Assembly (NCBI GenBank): GCA_001949185.1
Contig: BDGG01000006.1
Span: forward strand, 664,827-728,826
Direction of reading: 5' to 3'
DNA length: 64,000 nucleotides
Origin: Ramazzottius varieornatus
Taxonomy: Eukaryota > Tardigrada > Eutardigrada > Parachela > Ramazzottiidae
This document shows positions 1 through 10,423 of the stretch, piece by piece. The position numbers and the translations under genes are program-made. Below the pieces are notes generated by a model. It ran no database searches. It was given only the letters and a program-made list of their open reading frames with translations, and was not told where the DNA came from. The first letter of the stretch is position 1; each line of letters begins with the position of its first letter.

Positions 1-825
1 ACTAATGTTACCGACGGCTTTTATGTCCGTACTGATGACTCGCTGTACGGCACGTGGACGATTCCCACCAAGCTTCCGTCAAATACTCAAGCTGCCATGA
101 GGATTGAACTAAGAATCCAACCTGTGCTGGCACTGCACGAATCGTTCGTTGTGCGATCGGCGCATACCCTCGACGGCTAATTTGGATTTATCATCGCGAG
201 ATTCATCCCGAATGGTCCTGCACTTGCATGCCGGTTGGGACCTACGACTGATAGATTTTGAAGAATCTGAGGAAGCTCCGTTAGGCTTCGACAAATTCTT
301 GATGGAAGACTTATCTGCTGTGTTAATGGATAAGCAGCTGCGGATCAAATGCATTCAGGAGTTGTGTCGTAAATCACGGCAAAATATGTCCGATAGCTTT
401 TTCATCAGCAGCGCCGGCAAGTTTGATTCGCAGTACGGCAGATGGAGGATTCGGACCACACTTCCGTCCAATGTCCAGAGTTTAACGAGGATTGGCCGCA
501 TTAACCTCAATGCGAGCCACCAGGTTGCGTCTGGGACATCGTACAACCAGCGTTTTATATGAGCCTCGATGCGGATCGACCGTCAGTAATCGATCTCGTC
601 CATCCTTACGGAATCTCAGGTGAGACAGAATACAGTATGACGAACAAGCTCCTCACCTATTTCGAATCCTTCCACACGTACGAGTTTCTGTGGACGCCGA
701 ACAGGTTAGAGTGGAGCATCGACGGGAAGGATATTGCCAGCTTTCCGGATCGCAAAAGCTGCAAAAATGACCCACTAACCGGGGAGATTCCTTACGTGGG
801 GTTTATCATATCTCACTTACAGTAG
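1..825 (+). pseudogene. GH16/concanavalin-like glucanase fragments, tandem and broken
   Basis: Two related stretches are visible. The first (about 1-180) contains YGTWTIPTKLPSNTQ. The second (about 390-520) contains YGRWRIRTTLPSNVQ, which resembles the conserved YGrfevRaklP strand of family 16 glycosidases and related jelly-roll proteins. Downstream, in another frame (559-825), comes HTYEFLWTPNRLEWSIDGK, typical of the later strand of the same fold. The catalytic ExDxxE segment is not seen. The second and third parts are in different frames and meet at an ATGA overlap at 559, and the first part stops at 180. I read this as the remains of a tandemly duplicated gene, or exons separated by a frameshift, cut by the window edge. 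Fold assignment is from motif similarity only; activity is not implied. Confidence 0.5.
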
Positions 826-1085
826 CTTCGGTTGCGCCTTCGCGATCTGGGCTACGTACCGGATTGTGTGACGGTTTGTTGGAGATTTGGGAAGATCCGC
901 ACGATTACATGCGATATTCGAGATTTGTCTGTATTCATTCCGTTGGCGGCTAATAACTATACTAGCTACGAAGAGAACATGGCAAATTTGTCAATGCAGA
1001 ATCGCACGGCGAAATTGTCTGCTTTTAGGGCGCGCGGTGGTGACACGTCGCCCGCCGTAACTGAACTGCCGTACCGAGCTGAGTA

Positions 1086-1528
1086 GGGTTTGCCAGTAGA
1101 GCCCTGCAACATGCAGCACGCTCCACACTGCACTGCATTTTACTGCAATGCATTGCAGTTACAGTCGCCGAAGTGGTGAGAAAATGCAGTTGCAGTACAG
1201 TTGTAGTTTTCAAAAAACGAGCATCGGTCGTCGCACTATACTTTTTTTGCCCCAAAACAGTAGTAAAATCAGCATTTTCTGCATTTCCTGGCCGGATTCT
1301 ACGGTTGAATCTCCGTAAAACAACGACGTTTACGATGTGTTCGACATGTTTTCCGTTGGCAGGCAGAAACTCTGAATTTTTAAATGCGGTGCAGGACGGA
1401 TGCAGTTTGGAAAACAGCAGAAAATTGCAGATGCAGTGCAGTTGCAGTTGCAGTTTCTGGAAACCGGATGCAGTGCAGAAGCAGCACTGGTTTCAGCTAC
1501 TGCTGCAGGGTTCTATCTGCCAGTAAAC
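1086..1528. mobile_element. Inverted-repeat element rich in TGCAGT repeats
   Basis: The ends are inverted copies of each other: GTTTGCCAGTAGAGCCCTGC near 1088 and its near reverse complement GCAGGGTTCTATCTGCCAGT near 1505. The interior near both ends is packed with TGCAGT/ACTGCA hexamers in opposite orientation on the two sides (about 1120-1205 and 1385-1505), so the whole unit can fold back on itself. No coding frame inside looks like a transposase. It is best read as a non-autonomous DNA element with subterminal hexamer repeats. Confidence 0.6.
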
Positions 1529-1787
1529 AATTTTGGTCGCCCGGTTCAAGTGGCGCATTTTTTTCTCAGTATAGAGTTTGTGACTTCTGAAAGCTCGAAC
1601 AATCTGATCGTCCAGTGAAATCTCGATAGAATTCTAAGGGCTTCGGTCGGCCTGGGAATGAAGCGACTATTCTCAATCCTTCAGCGAAACGTTAAAGCTT
1701 TGGCTCCCCGCTACTCTCTTTCCATCGAAAAACTTCATGCAAAGTGAACTATGTTTTGGTTTCTAGTCTTCGATCCCTTCGAGCGAA

Positions 1788-2243
1788 ATGTCCCCATACA
1801 TGAGTGCGTTTTGCGGACGAAACCATAGCCAGGTGTTTGATGAAGATAACACCCTAACCATTTCGTCCATTACCTACACTCCGCTTTCCCCCTCAATGCT
1901 CGCCAACCATAATGCGGATTCCACGCCGTGTCCCCTTGATCCGTGGGCTTCCACTACAAGCGCGGGCCCAGCAACGCAAAGTAAAAATACAACAGAGACC
2001 CAAGACGAAGAAAGAACACAGCCGACCGCGCCAGCACGGGATGAGGAGGACAGTGGCGTTCCCATAACAAGTGCCAATGCCACTTCTGCGAGTTCAGCGG
2101 ACTTAGTCGCGGAGCAGATCGAGATCGTTGCAACTGCTCTCAGCAGTATCGATCCCATCAGAAATTATTTGGAGCAACAGAAAACGGTGGACGGCGAACC
2201 TGACACGGGCCAAACTGAAGTACCGACGGTAATTCGACTATAA
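1788..2243 (+). CDS. Hypothetical Ser/Thr/Pro/Glu-rich protein or terminal exon
   Basis: An open frame of 151 residues with strong Ser, Thr, Ala, Pro and Glu bias, ending in a helix-like stretch (LVAEQIEIVATALSSIDPIRNYLEQQ). There is no recognised domain, signal peptide or membrane segment. A possible splice acceptor (TTTCTAG) lies at about 1768, so this may be a last coding exon rather than a whole gene. The reverse strand also has an open frame here, which weakens the call. I do not recognise a family. Confidence 0.3.
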   Translation: MSPYMSAFCGRNHSQVFDEDNTLTISSITYTPLSPSMLANHNADSTPCPLDPWASTTSAGPATQSKNTTETQDEERTQPTAPARDEEDSGVPITSANATSASSADLVAEQIEIVATALSSIDPIRNYLEQQKTVDGEPDTGQTEVPTVIRL

Positions 2244-2884
2244 CCTACAGCTTCTTGCTCTGAGAAGCTCTAGCTTCCTCGTTCAATCTTGTTCTTCACT
2301 TTTACCATATACGCTTAAAGAGTAATCATAGCAATTTAAGACGTGCTGTTTTATAGGTCCACGACATGCAATAGATACCTCAGCTTCATTGCGAAACCCA
2401 AATATTATGTATTTCTGAGCTGATGCTGTCATGATTATGGCTGTCCTGAGTTCAAAAAAACTAAGAAAGAAGCTCTCTCGCTCATGAGAGATAACGAACA
2501 GAAATCCTCCGCTATGGTCTCTGGATATGTTGAGCCAAAGGGAAGCACGGAAAGCCGACAATATTTCGTTCTTTTCCAAAGAAACGTTTGCTTTGCCTGA
2601 TTGTGAAATATCTAGTGACTCGTACACGGCCTGCCACTGACTTTTCTCCGAACACTGCCCTCGGCCCCTCGCCAATCCCTTTCAGTAGATGCACTACTTT
2701 CTACACTACTTGTTGGTTAGGTGCACAGCCTGGATGCGACTGTTAAAACATAGTGATTTCGAAGGTTGTCGGCGCACTAAAGCACGCATTTTTACGTGTA
2801 GAATTGTGCGTAGTGTAAAAGACGACACACTTTCCAGGACCGGGAAGGGAGATGCCGGGCTAACTTAATCGACCTTTGGATTAA
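2244..2884. other. No gene recognised
   Basis: Both strands contain only short unrelated frames and no convincing splice-linked coding sequence. No repeat structure stands out before the element that starts at 2885. Confidence 0.4.
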
Positions 2885-3225
2885 CGAGGTAAAAGTAGCG
2901 GACTTGTCCATGCAGAATCGCAAGGGGTACTTGTCCACCCCACGTCCCCTCATCCGGTGATCAAATTTTGTTATTGTTTGGTTTAATTGGATAGGAAAAC
3001 CACCACCTCTTTGTCAAACATGGTAGACACAAAAGAAAAGCGGACTTTCCAGAAACATCTACTGGGAACAGGGCAAGCCAGCATAATAAATGCTAAAAAG
3101 CCTGATTTTGAAAAATGAGCTGATCTTAATCATTCAAGTTACGATACACATGCACGTGTAAAATTTTCAGGGTGGACAGCTTCACCATGCGATTTTACAT
3201 GTAGAAGTCCGCTACCTTTGCCTCG
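2885..3225. mobile_element. Inverted-repeat element, family A copy 1
   Basis: The left end CGAGGTAAAAGTAGCGGACT (2885) and the right end (about 3202-3225) are inverted copies with few mismatches. The interior shows no transposase. A second copy in the same orientation lies at 15747-16600; the two share stretches such as GTCAAACATGGTAGACAC and TGTAAAATTTTCAGG. This is therefore a multicopy non-autonomous DNA element of about 340 bp. Confidence 0.7.
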
Positions 3226-4076
3226 TACTTTGGGTTCGCTATCTTTCATGTGAAAGATACCATCTCTCAAAACCCTAAGTCGTAGCAAACTTCTTCGCTC
3301 AATGGACGAAATTAACATGAGCCGTAAAAAACCACACCGTTCCTCCTTTCGGAGCCCATTGTTGCAAGAGCGTATACCCGCTGGCGAAGTGCAAACGGAA
3401 GACACAGTGTGGATTCGGGTGACGGGTCGCTTTGTGACGGTCCGGGACTAGGCCGTTCAGTGTATGACGTCACCCAAAGGACGAGAGCGGAGTCACACAA
3501 AAACTTTCCATTGAGCAAAGAAGTTTGGTCGTAGCGTCTCTCTTCTTCAGAACGTCTCTGGGTGTACTCTTGCTGTTAAGCTGCCACTCCGAATATGGCG
3601 TTTTCTTGATCCGTAAAAAAATACCCGTTTCCGTGCGCCAACAACCTTTGAAATCACTATGTTTTGAAGGTCGTATCCAGGCCGTGCACCTACGAGAGTC
3701 GCGGGCAGTGCACGTGGCCTCGACCTTGTACCTAAACAAGCAGAGTCACAACACGATGCTCATTTCTGTACCAATAATTGAAACAACCACAACAACGTTT
3801 ATTTCGTGATTCTTATTGACAAAGATTGTTTGCCTACTCTAACCAAACCCGAAACAAAACAAGTATTCTTTCATCAGTTCCAGAAAGCAGCGTAAACACC
3901 TCTAAGTAACGAGGACGGGCGAAAATTCTTCCTATTGCATTCGGACTCCTTCAAACTTTTGTGGTGCACTAACAGGTAAATATCGGCTATTACGTGGTGC
4001 TAGTCGTTATGTGAAGTTCATCAAATAAATCCAGCGTACAGGCATAGATTGACATTTTCCGAGAAGACTGCACTGT
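3226..4076. other. No gene recognised
   Basis: Overlapping open frames exist on both strands at 3470-3809, but their compositions look like chance frames and none matches a known family or has supported splice sites. Confidence 0.35.
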
Positions 4077-4623
4077 TCACGTCGCATTTTTGCCCACTTG
4101 AATTTTGGAGGGTGTCACGGGTAGACCGAGTGGGACTGGTGTTTCTGGCAGCGGCGTGAGGTAGTTCTCCCACTCCGCGTCGAGTGCCTTTTGCTCCTCT
4201 TGCAGAGTCTCTGTTTCTTTGCCAAGACCCGCCAGCTCTTCGTCGATCTCGCCCACTTGCTCTGCTGTCCAGTTCTTCAAAAGCATATGGTTTCTCAGAA
4301 ACTCTACTTGCATATCATCTTGAATGTCTTCCAAAGCCAACCTTGTCAAGCCGTCCGCTAATAAATCAAATACGCCGGAATTGATCAAAAGCTGGAAGAT
4401 CTTCTTGCTCGTCTGATGTTCGCCCAAATAGATGACGAGAATCTTCTCGACGTCCTCGGCGCTGAAAGCAGTTTGTTCTTTGAGTTTTCTCACCTCCATG
4501 TTCTGACACATCTGCCTTCGATCTTGAGGTGAAAAAGCTCAAACGGCTCGCCCAGCGTATCACAGTTGATTCACGGCGCCTTTCTTGCTTCAGTTGCTCA
4601 TCCGTTACTCGGAGACGGATATC
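4077..4623 (-). CDS. Coiled-coil protein, C-terminal exons
   Basis: Two exons can be joined: 4575-4623 and 4077-4522, linked by a 52-bp GT-AG intron that keeps the frame. The result reads through LRVTDEQLKQERRHRRQ into a helical region (AEDVEKILVIYLGEHQTSKK, then FQLLINSGVFDLLADGL), a Glu-rich coiled coil (EIDEELAGLGKETETLQEEQ) and a Pro-rich tail ending at a stop at 4077. The composition and length are those of a real protein, but I do not recognise the family. Upstream exons must lie above 4623; an acceptor (CATTTAG) precedes the first exon given. Earlier exons were not resolved with consistent phase. Confidence 0.6.
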
Positions 4624-4941
4624 CTAAATGAAAAGCTTTGCACCCAGGTCAACGAAAGATACCGAGCACTGTCCCGATATCGGCGTTCCAGATTCATGTC
4701 ATAAGTCCATTCGCCGTCGTCGCTTATCAGAACCCCGTCCTCACGATCACACGTGCACACTACCGGGTGGCGCCCACTAATTCCAAAATGCTTTATCTTC
4801 CCTTACTTTCCAGGGTACTGCGCATGAAGGATCTACGACACACCGTTCAATGGAAAAAACATTGTCTATCTAGGGAGCAGTTTCGGGATACAAGAGTTAT
4901 CACATCTTTCTGATGCTAAAACAAGAAGGTGGTCTCCACCA

Positions 4942-5122
4942 GCGGTGACAGGGGAAATTCAAGGGTCTCGGGGTCCGATTTAGCGCCCTCTATCGGCCGA
5001 CGGCAGTCTTGTGGCGTCCCATAAGTGGGCAAGTTGATTGCTCGGACTCCACAGGACTACCGTGGGTCGATAGAGGGCGCTAAATCGGACCCCGAGACGC
5101 CTGAATTTCCATTGTCACCGCT
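4942..5122. mobile_element. Small inverted-repeat element (MITE-like)
   Basis: Left and right halves are inverted copies over about 55 bp: AGCGGTGAC at the left end against GTCACCGCT at the right, with a shared core CGGGGTCCGATTTAGCGCCC near 4968 and its complement near 5076. The central unpaired part is about 65 bp. Similar flanking words (TCTCCAC) lie just outside both ends and could be a target duplication. There is no coding capacity. Confidence 0.8.
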
Positions 5123-5683
5123 GATCTCCACTCGGCGTACTTCTGGGATCTTCCGTGTCGTACAGTGTGGACAGCTACTTGCAGGATCTCTTCAGCTTGC
5201 CTGATGGGTATGCTTTGATGGACCATACCCTGCCTTTTCCACCTACCGTGCGCAGCAAAAGTTGGCTCAAATTTACTTGATAGTAAAGAAACAAAAATTA
5301 TAGCCTATGGCAGGCAGATTTCTTCAAAACGAAGCTGTTTACGATCAATAAAACCTATTTTTCCACTGCGCCTTCCGGATCGTCAAGCGGAAAACGTCAG
5401 TTATCTCCCGATAGAGGAGTGTTCGGTACTGTTATTAGTGATGGATGAACGTTTATTATAATTTGAACGTTTATTATAATTTTTTGCTCGTTGTTTCCAG
5501 GAATAGCTTTGAGCTCCGTTGTAACCACCGAACATTCGGAGGAAGGAATAAGTTGACAATTGAGCATGAGGCATTGGATGTACAGTAGCTCTGATGGAAA
5601 TCCCACTCGTCAGAATAGATTCGTGCACATTTGAAAAGTAGAAAATTAACACGATCTATCAGTGTTGCTGTACGCTTTCCCAT
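5123..5683. other. No gene recognised; contains a short tandem repeat
   Basis: A mixed-composition stretch with overlapping short frames on the minus strand that do not resemble protein. The only repeat is the 18-bp tandem duplication listed separately. Confidence 0.4.
5447..5482. repeat. 18-bp tandem duplication
   Basis: The unit GAACGTTTATTATAATTT occurs twice head to tail. Confidence 0.85.
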
Positions 5684-6043
5684 TTATTCAGCATCGATAT
5701 CTGCATGGTGCTCGCTTGAAGGACCGGTAAAAGATGCGTTAAATCCGGCAACCAGACTTAATAAGTTCTGGGGCGTGGGCTTGTTACATTTTGGGAGGTC
5801 GTCGCGGAAAATCCCTTTCTGGAGATCGACGGTAGTGAAACAGTACGGTTTCAGTATGCGATTAAAAGTCCCGTCTATCGTCAGTATCTCTTTAGCAGTC
5901 AGCGAACTGGGATGGACGCGTGTATCAACGTAGACCCGCGGGTCGTCGTAGATGGCCGTCAGGTAGTTGGGAACATCAGCAGTAGATGATCTCAAACCCT
6001 CGCGGTCCGGTGACTTCGTACAGGTAATAGTAGGTACATACAT
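5684..6043 (-). CDS. Hypothetical protein or exon, 119 residues
   Basis: An uninterrupted minus-strand frame with protein-like composition: VPNYLTAIYDDPRVYVDTRV, then LTIDGTFNRILKPYCFTTVD and a Cys-containing segment near the end. There is no signal peptide or membrane segment, and I recognise no family. It could be an exon of a larger gene extending upstream, but an inverted-repeat element lies directly upstream at 6067. The plus strand has a long overlapping frame, so coding on this strand is not certain. Confidence 0.35.
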   Translation of the reverse strand: MYVPTITCTKSPDREGLRSSTADVPNYLTAIYDDPRVYVDTRVHPSSLTAKEILTIDGTFNRILKPYCFTTVDLQKGIFRDDLPKCNKPTPQNLLSLVAGFNASFTGPSSEHHADIDAE

Positions 6044-6066
6044 TGTAATTGCCGGTATGTTCGTGA

Positions 6067-6228
6067 CTGCACTACGAAGAGCAAGGTCTTACTTTGCGCG
6101 GCCTAAAACTCTGCTCACCATACTTCGCGAGCTACGCACAGGCTTCTTGGGCTTTATGACGTAGACGCGACGTGAAAGAGCAAAGTTGTACGCTGCGCAA
6201 AGTAAGACCTTGCTCCTCGTACAACACT
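6067..6228. mobile_element. Small inverted-repeat element (MITE-like)
   Basis: GAGCAAGGTCTTACTTTGCG at 6079 has its exact reverse complement ending at 6216, and the flanking bases on both sides also pair imperfectly (ACTACGA / TCGTA). About 95 bp separate the strong arms. There is no coding capacity. Confidence 0.75.
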
Positions 6229-6290
6229 ACATACAGTGCAAGCCAAAACGTGGTATCAAGTGCACATAAGTGTGTCAGGAGGTGTCTAAG

Positions 6291-7206
6291 CTCCGTTTCA
6301 TGAGTACCGTACTTTTGAATATCGTCTTTTCAAGTTCAGAGAAAATTCTAATCGAGCTAGGACCTTTTCTGCGACTATATTTGTCCATCAGAGCTATCAG
6401 ATGGCCGTTGCAGAAAGTTGGGATCAGCGCTTGATCATTTCGCTACCGGGGAAGATCAGTTGATAAGATCTCTGCTTCCCGTCAATATTTTCCTTGTACG
6501 ATCTCGTACCCGTAAACTAAGCCCGGGTACAGGTGTGCGGCTGGTCCGTCAATCAACGTGTATTTTAAATCAAAANNNNNNNNNNNNNNNNNNNNNNNNN
6601 NNNNNNNNNNNNNNNNNNNNNNNNNNNNNNNNNNNNNNNNNNNNNNNNNNNNNNNNNNNNNNNNNNNNNNNNNNNNNNNNNNNNNNNNNNNNNNNNNNNN
6701 NNNNNNNNNNNNNNNNNNNNNNNNNNNNNNNNNNNNNNNNNNNNNNNNNNNNNNNNNNNNNNNNNNNNNNNNNNNNNNNNNNNNNNNNNNNNNNNNNNNN
6801 NNNNNNNNNNNNNNNNNNNNNNNNNNNNNNNNNNNNNNNNNNNNNNNNNNNNNNNNNNNNNNNNNNNNNNNNNNNNNNNNNNNNNNNNNNNNNNNGATTG
6901 TCCGATCGCAAACATTTCACGTTTTGATTTAAAATTCGCGGTGATTGACGGACCAGCCGCACACCTGTACCCGGGCTTAGTTTACGGGTACGAGATCGTA
7001 CAAGGAAAATATTGACGGGAAGCAGAGATCTTATCAACTGATCTTCCCCGGTAGCGAAATGATCAAGCGCTGATCCCAACTTTCTGCAACGGCCATCTGA
7101 TAGCTCTGATGGACAAATATAGTCGCAGATAAGGTTCCAGCTCGATTGGAATCTTATCTGAACTTAAAGAGACGATATTCAAAAGTACGGACTGATGAAA
7201 CGGAGC
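6291..7206. mobile_element. Long-inverted-repeat element spanning an assembly gap
   Basis: The sequence 6291-6575 reappears as its reverse complement at about 6921-7206 with high identity, apart from a short divergent block near 7128-7180. The arms are about 285 bp each. Between them are 320 undetermined bases (6576-6895). Long-armed inverted repeats of this kind are typical of foldback-type or long-TIR DNA transposons. Whether the gap hides a transposase cannot be seen; the uniform run of Ns gives no reliable size. Confidence 0.8.
6576..6895. other. Assembly gap (320 N)
   Basis: A run of undetermined bases placed exactly at the centre of a long inverted repeat, so the gap probably reflects a hairpin that could not be assembled. 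Confidence 0.99.
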
Positions 7207-7323
7207 TTACAGAATGGTATTTACATAGCTAAGACCACCGCATGGAAGTCACGATCAGCTGTTCACGAAGTCCGATGTGAGGCAGTTCACCAGCAGATAT
7301 CGCTGGTGTTTCACTGCACCTCG

Positions 7324-8544
7324 ATGGCTCGGCCACCGGTTTTCTCACAGTTACTTCTGATCCTTTTGTCCATAAGTCTGCCATGTATCCCCGGGGTTTC
7401 CTCCTACAGGCCGGTCGTGGTGGTGAGTGATCGCGTGAGCTGCTTTCGAAACAAAGCTATGTACGCGTCACACTTACTCTAGGTGTCGCGGTGTCATCTG
7501 AATTACAGGTTCACGGGATAATGGACAATGCCATGGCGCTGTTTGATCTCCAAGACGCCATCACGACAGCGCATCCGGGTACAGAGGTCTTCTTGATCCC
7601 TATGTTCCAAAGGATGAAGAGCGCTTGGCCCATGTGGACTCAAGTACTGGGATTCGGTCAATCAATCAAGAATATCTCGGATACATACCGAGATACTGGC
7701 ATCAATATTATCGGATACAGCCAAGGCGGACTTATTGCTCGAGGTGTGATACAGGTTTGCTGCCTGTTGGACTTTGTATCGCAGCTTGAGCAGCTTATGT
7801 CCGCATCGTTCGAGAACCAACATTGTTTTTTCCGCTTCTCCAGACGGTGGATGATTTGAACGTTCACACATTCATTTCGCTCAGCTCACCTCAAGGAGGC
7901 CAATACGGAGATACCAGTTATTTGTACGTGGGGAAACTGTCCTCTCATCCCATTTTTTCGCTGGGCTCGAAAACCACGAAGCGGTTGATTTCTTGTCTTT
8001 ACAGGAGATACCTGTTTCCGCATTACTTGAAAGATACTCTATACCGGATACTCTACTCGCGGTTTGGACAAACTTTCAGCGTCGGCGGATACTGTAAGCC
8101 CACACCGTTGACAAAATTGATGTTGCTACTCTGCCGTTATACAGATTTTTCTTTTTGTCTTCAGGGAGAGACCCGCATCATTTAGAGTTGTACAAAACCA
8201 CGACGCAATATCTGTCGTTCCTCAACGCGGAAACTCTGTTACCAAACCCGAACTTGACATCCTACAAGAACAATTTCACCAAGCTGAAAAAGGTGGTGTT
8301 AATTGGTGGGCCAGATGACGGTGTAATAACGCCATGGCAGTCTGCGCATTTTGCCGTGTTCGACGAGAAGGAAATGGTGGTGCCTTTGCATGATCAAGAC
8401 GCCTATAAAAAAGACCTATTTGGACTTAGTACCTTGGAGGAACGGGGTGACTTAGTCTTGTTGACCAAGGCCAATGTTCATCATACCACATGGCATTTTG
8501 ACCCCGATGTTTTCAGAGATTGTATTGAGCCATTTCTGTCGTGA
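7324..8544 (+). CDS. PPT2: Palmitoyl-protein thioesterase 2-like lysosomal thioesterase
   Basis: Five exons join cleanly at GT-AG sites: 7324-7422, 7509-7754, 7844-7923, 8005-8093 and 8165-8544, giving 297 residues; human PPT2 is about 302. Residues 1-26 form a signal peptide ([19 protein letters not shown]). The mature part begins with the oxyanion segment VVVVHGIMDN. The nucleophile motif GYSQGG carries the catalytic Ser, [10 protein letters not shown] carries the likely Asp, and VHHTTWH near the end carries the likely His. [11 protein letters not shown] matches the conserved PPT2 segment. The family are soluble alpha/beta-hydrolases of the lysosome that cleave thioesters such as fatty-acyl-CoA. 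PPT1 is the main alternative; the length, the YWRDPHH block and the WQS context favour PPT2. The start is chosen because it gives a standard signal peptide. Confidence 0.92.
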
Positions 8545-9314
8545 TTAAACACTCCAAATGTAAATCTCATCTGGTGACTCGTCTGCGTAACTCGCTCAAC
8601 CAAGGTTACTTTCCACCGGAACATTAACTTCAAATCCGAATTTTGAGCAAGGCCGTAGAGCAGATCGCAAGTTGAGGCAAACCGGCTCAATTGTCCCCCA
8701 AACGGAGCGGCATGCGTCTGAGATTGGTTCGGTTGGGAATTAATTGCTCTCAACTATTCCTTACGCTCTGAGCTACGAAATTAAGGGGAACGAACACGGA
8801 AAACGGCTGGTGAAATGGAAGCTTGCATATCGCAAGACTGCCAGCGGAGGTTATTAATTCATAATGAAGAACCACAGAAAATGAGGGGAGGGTGGGCCGA
8901 AAAAATGCGAGGGGCTCGCAGAATGAAGAATGAAAGTAAGGAGACGCTTTGCCATCCGATGGTCATCGTCAAACATGGCTAACTCGTACGTTCGCATCGA
9001 GTGCGTACGAGGGCAAATATGAGAAGGAAACTCGAGGGAGAAGTGGAAGTCCCTCCACAGTTAACGGCGAATAAGCTTGCTTATTTTCTAGTGAAAAGTC
9101 TATTGGTTAACGGACGGAATTCTGCGTTCTGCCATACGGTTATGGTAAGTGGGAATGGGATAAGAGGTCACACAATTTCATTTTCCATGGAAAAAAAGCT
9201 AAACGAGGCTCACTGTTACTCGAAATGACTTTTCAAGGCTGTCGACATCGTCATCAGTTTTCGTTACTCTGTTTCGTTGCATTACGAACGTATTAGACAG
9301 TGTGGTACTCCACG
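8545..9314. other. No gene recognised
   Basis: The downstream flank of the thioesterase gene. Short frames only, for example 9001-9228, with no family signal and no clear repeats. Confidence 0.4.
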
Positions 9315-10196
9315 ATGATGGAAATGAAGGGTGTGGGATGGACTGCAGAATACGGCATCAGATTTGCCTGGATATTGTTAGTCATATTATTGGTCAGCTC
9401 GACAACGGAAGTTACAGCAGGTACGCGCGCGCGCTTCCGCGGCATACAACTCTTGGTTTTGTGCTCTGCACTCTGATGCACTCATATCGAAGCACTGTTG
9501 CAGATGTGACTGACTGCGTGGTTCGCTCCAGTTCCCCACGAAAATACGGTGCGGGACTAAAACTTTTCGACCAGAGAGACTAGACTGCCTCTCGCTTGGC
9601 CCGTCATCGGTTTCGAAATATACAACTGAATGCACCACTCTGCTGTCGCAGTACATTCCGGCAAACAACGTTAGTTGTTGAGTGTCAATTTTCTACGACA
9701 CGGATAATACAACAAGCAAGTCGAGAATGTTGAAAAAGAGAAAGCACGACAAAGCACTCCGTAGCATTAAGTCACCCATCAGGGTCCCGAGCCCAGGGAA
9801 TGGTTTTACCGTTTTGCAGTCGTGGATGTGGTTCGGGATTGTAAAGATATGAAGTTTCTAGAAGATAAGGCCTTTGCCAGCGCAGCGCAGGCTCCTGGAG
9901 GAACCACCGGCTGCCCTACGCCATTCACGTGGTTTGGTGCAACGACATGCGTCTGCACTACCGGAAACAACTGCAACAATGCTACCTTCGATGCAATGTT
10001 TCCGATGATGTCAGCAGCTGTATCTGATCCCGGTCACTCCGACTGGCGGTCAGGACCAGAGACCGGCTGCTGATCTGCAGGTCCGGGCTGATGGTGGTGG
10101 TCAAAGTGCTTCGACTCCCACATCAGACACGACAAAGACAAGCACCAGCACCATTGGGACAACACTCGCCATCACTTTCGTCTGGCTAACTTACTA
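9315..10196 (+). CDS. Ly6/uPAR-like GPI-anchored protein, copy 1 (frames disturbed)
   Basis: Exon 1 (9315-9420) encodes a signal peptide, with hydrophobic core WILLVILLVSSTTE, and ends at GCAG|GTACGC. Exon 2 begins after TTGCAG at 9505 with DVTDCVV, in phase with exon 1. A later exon (from about 9822) reads VVRDCKDMKFLEDKAF and ends with TTCVCTTGNNCNN, the Cys-Cys-Asn ending of three-finger (Ly6/uPAR) domains. A Ser/Thr-rich spacer and a hydrophobic tail (TLAITFVWLTY, stop near 10196) look like a GPI signal. Two breaks are visible. Exon 2 runs out of frame after SSSP, where the other frame continues with spaced cysteines. The three-finger ending and the GPI tail are in different frames near 10015. 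Either assembly indels or a decaying gene would explain this. A tandem relative follows at 10424. Confidence 0.55.
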
Positions 10197-10423
10197 GCTC
10201 ATTTCCGCGTTTGGCCCTTATCATCAAATCACTTCGATTCTTCAGTCTAAAAATGTATGAGGAAGATGACTTGCTAACCTCTTCTCTATGAAAACCTAAT
10301 TATTTTAAAAAAGTGCCAATGTTTGAAGATGACTCACTGCTTGAGATTGTCTGATGTATTCTGCCTTAACCACTCTGTTTCGTTGCAGTACGAACGTATC
10401 TGTAAGTGTCGTACTTCACAATA

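Noticed and set aside
6418-7079. Long open frames across the gap
   Set aside because: They consist mainly of undetermined bases, and the readable ends are the two arms of an inverted repeat.
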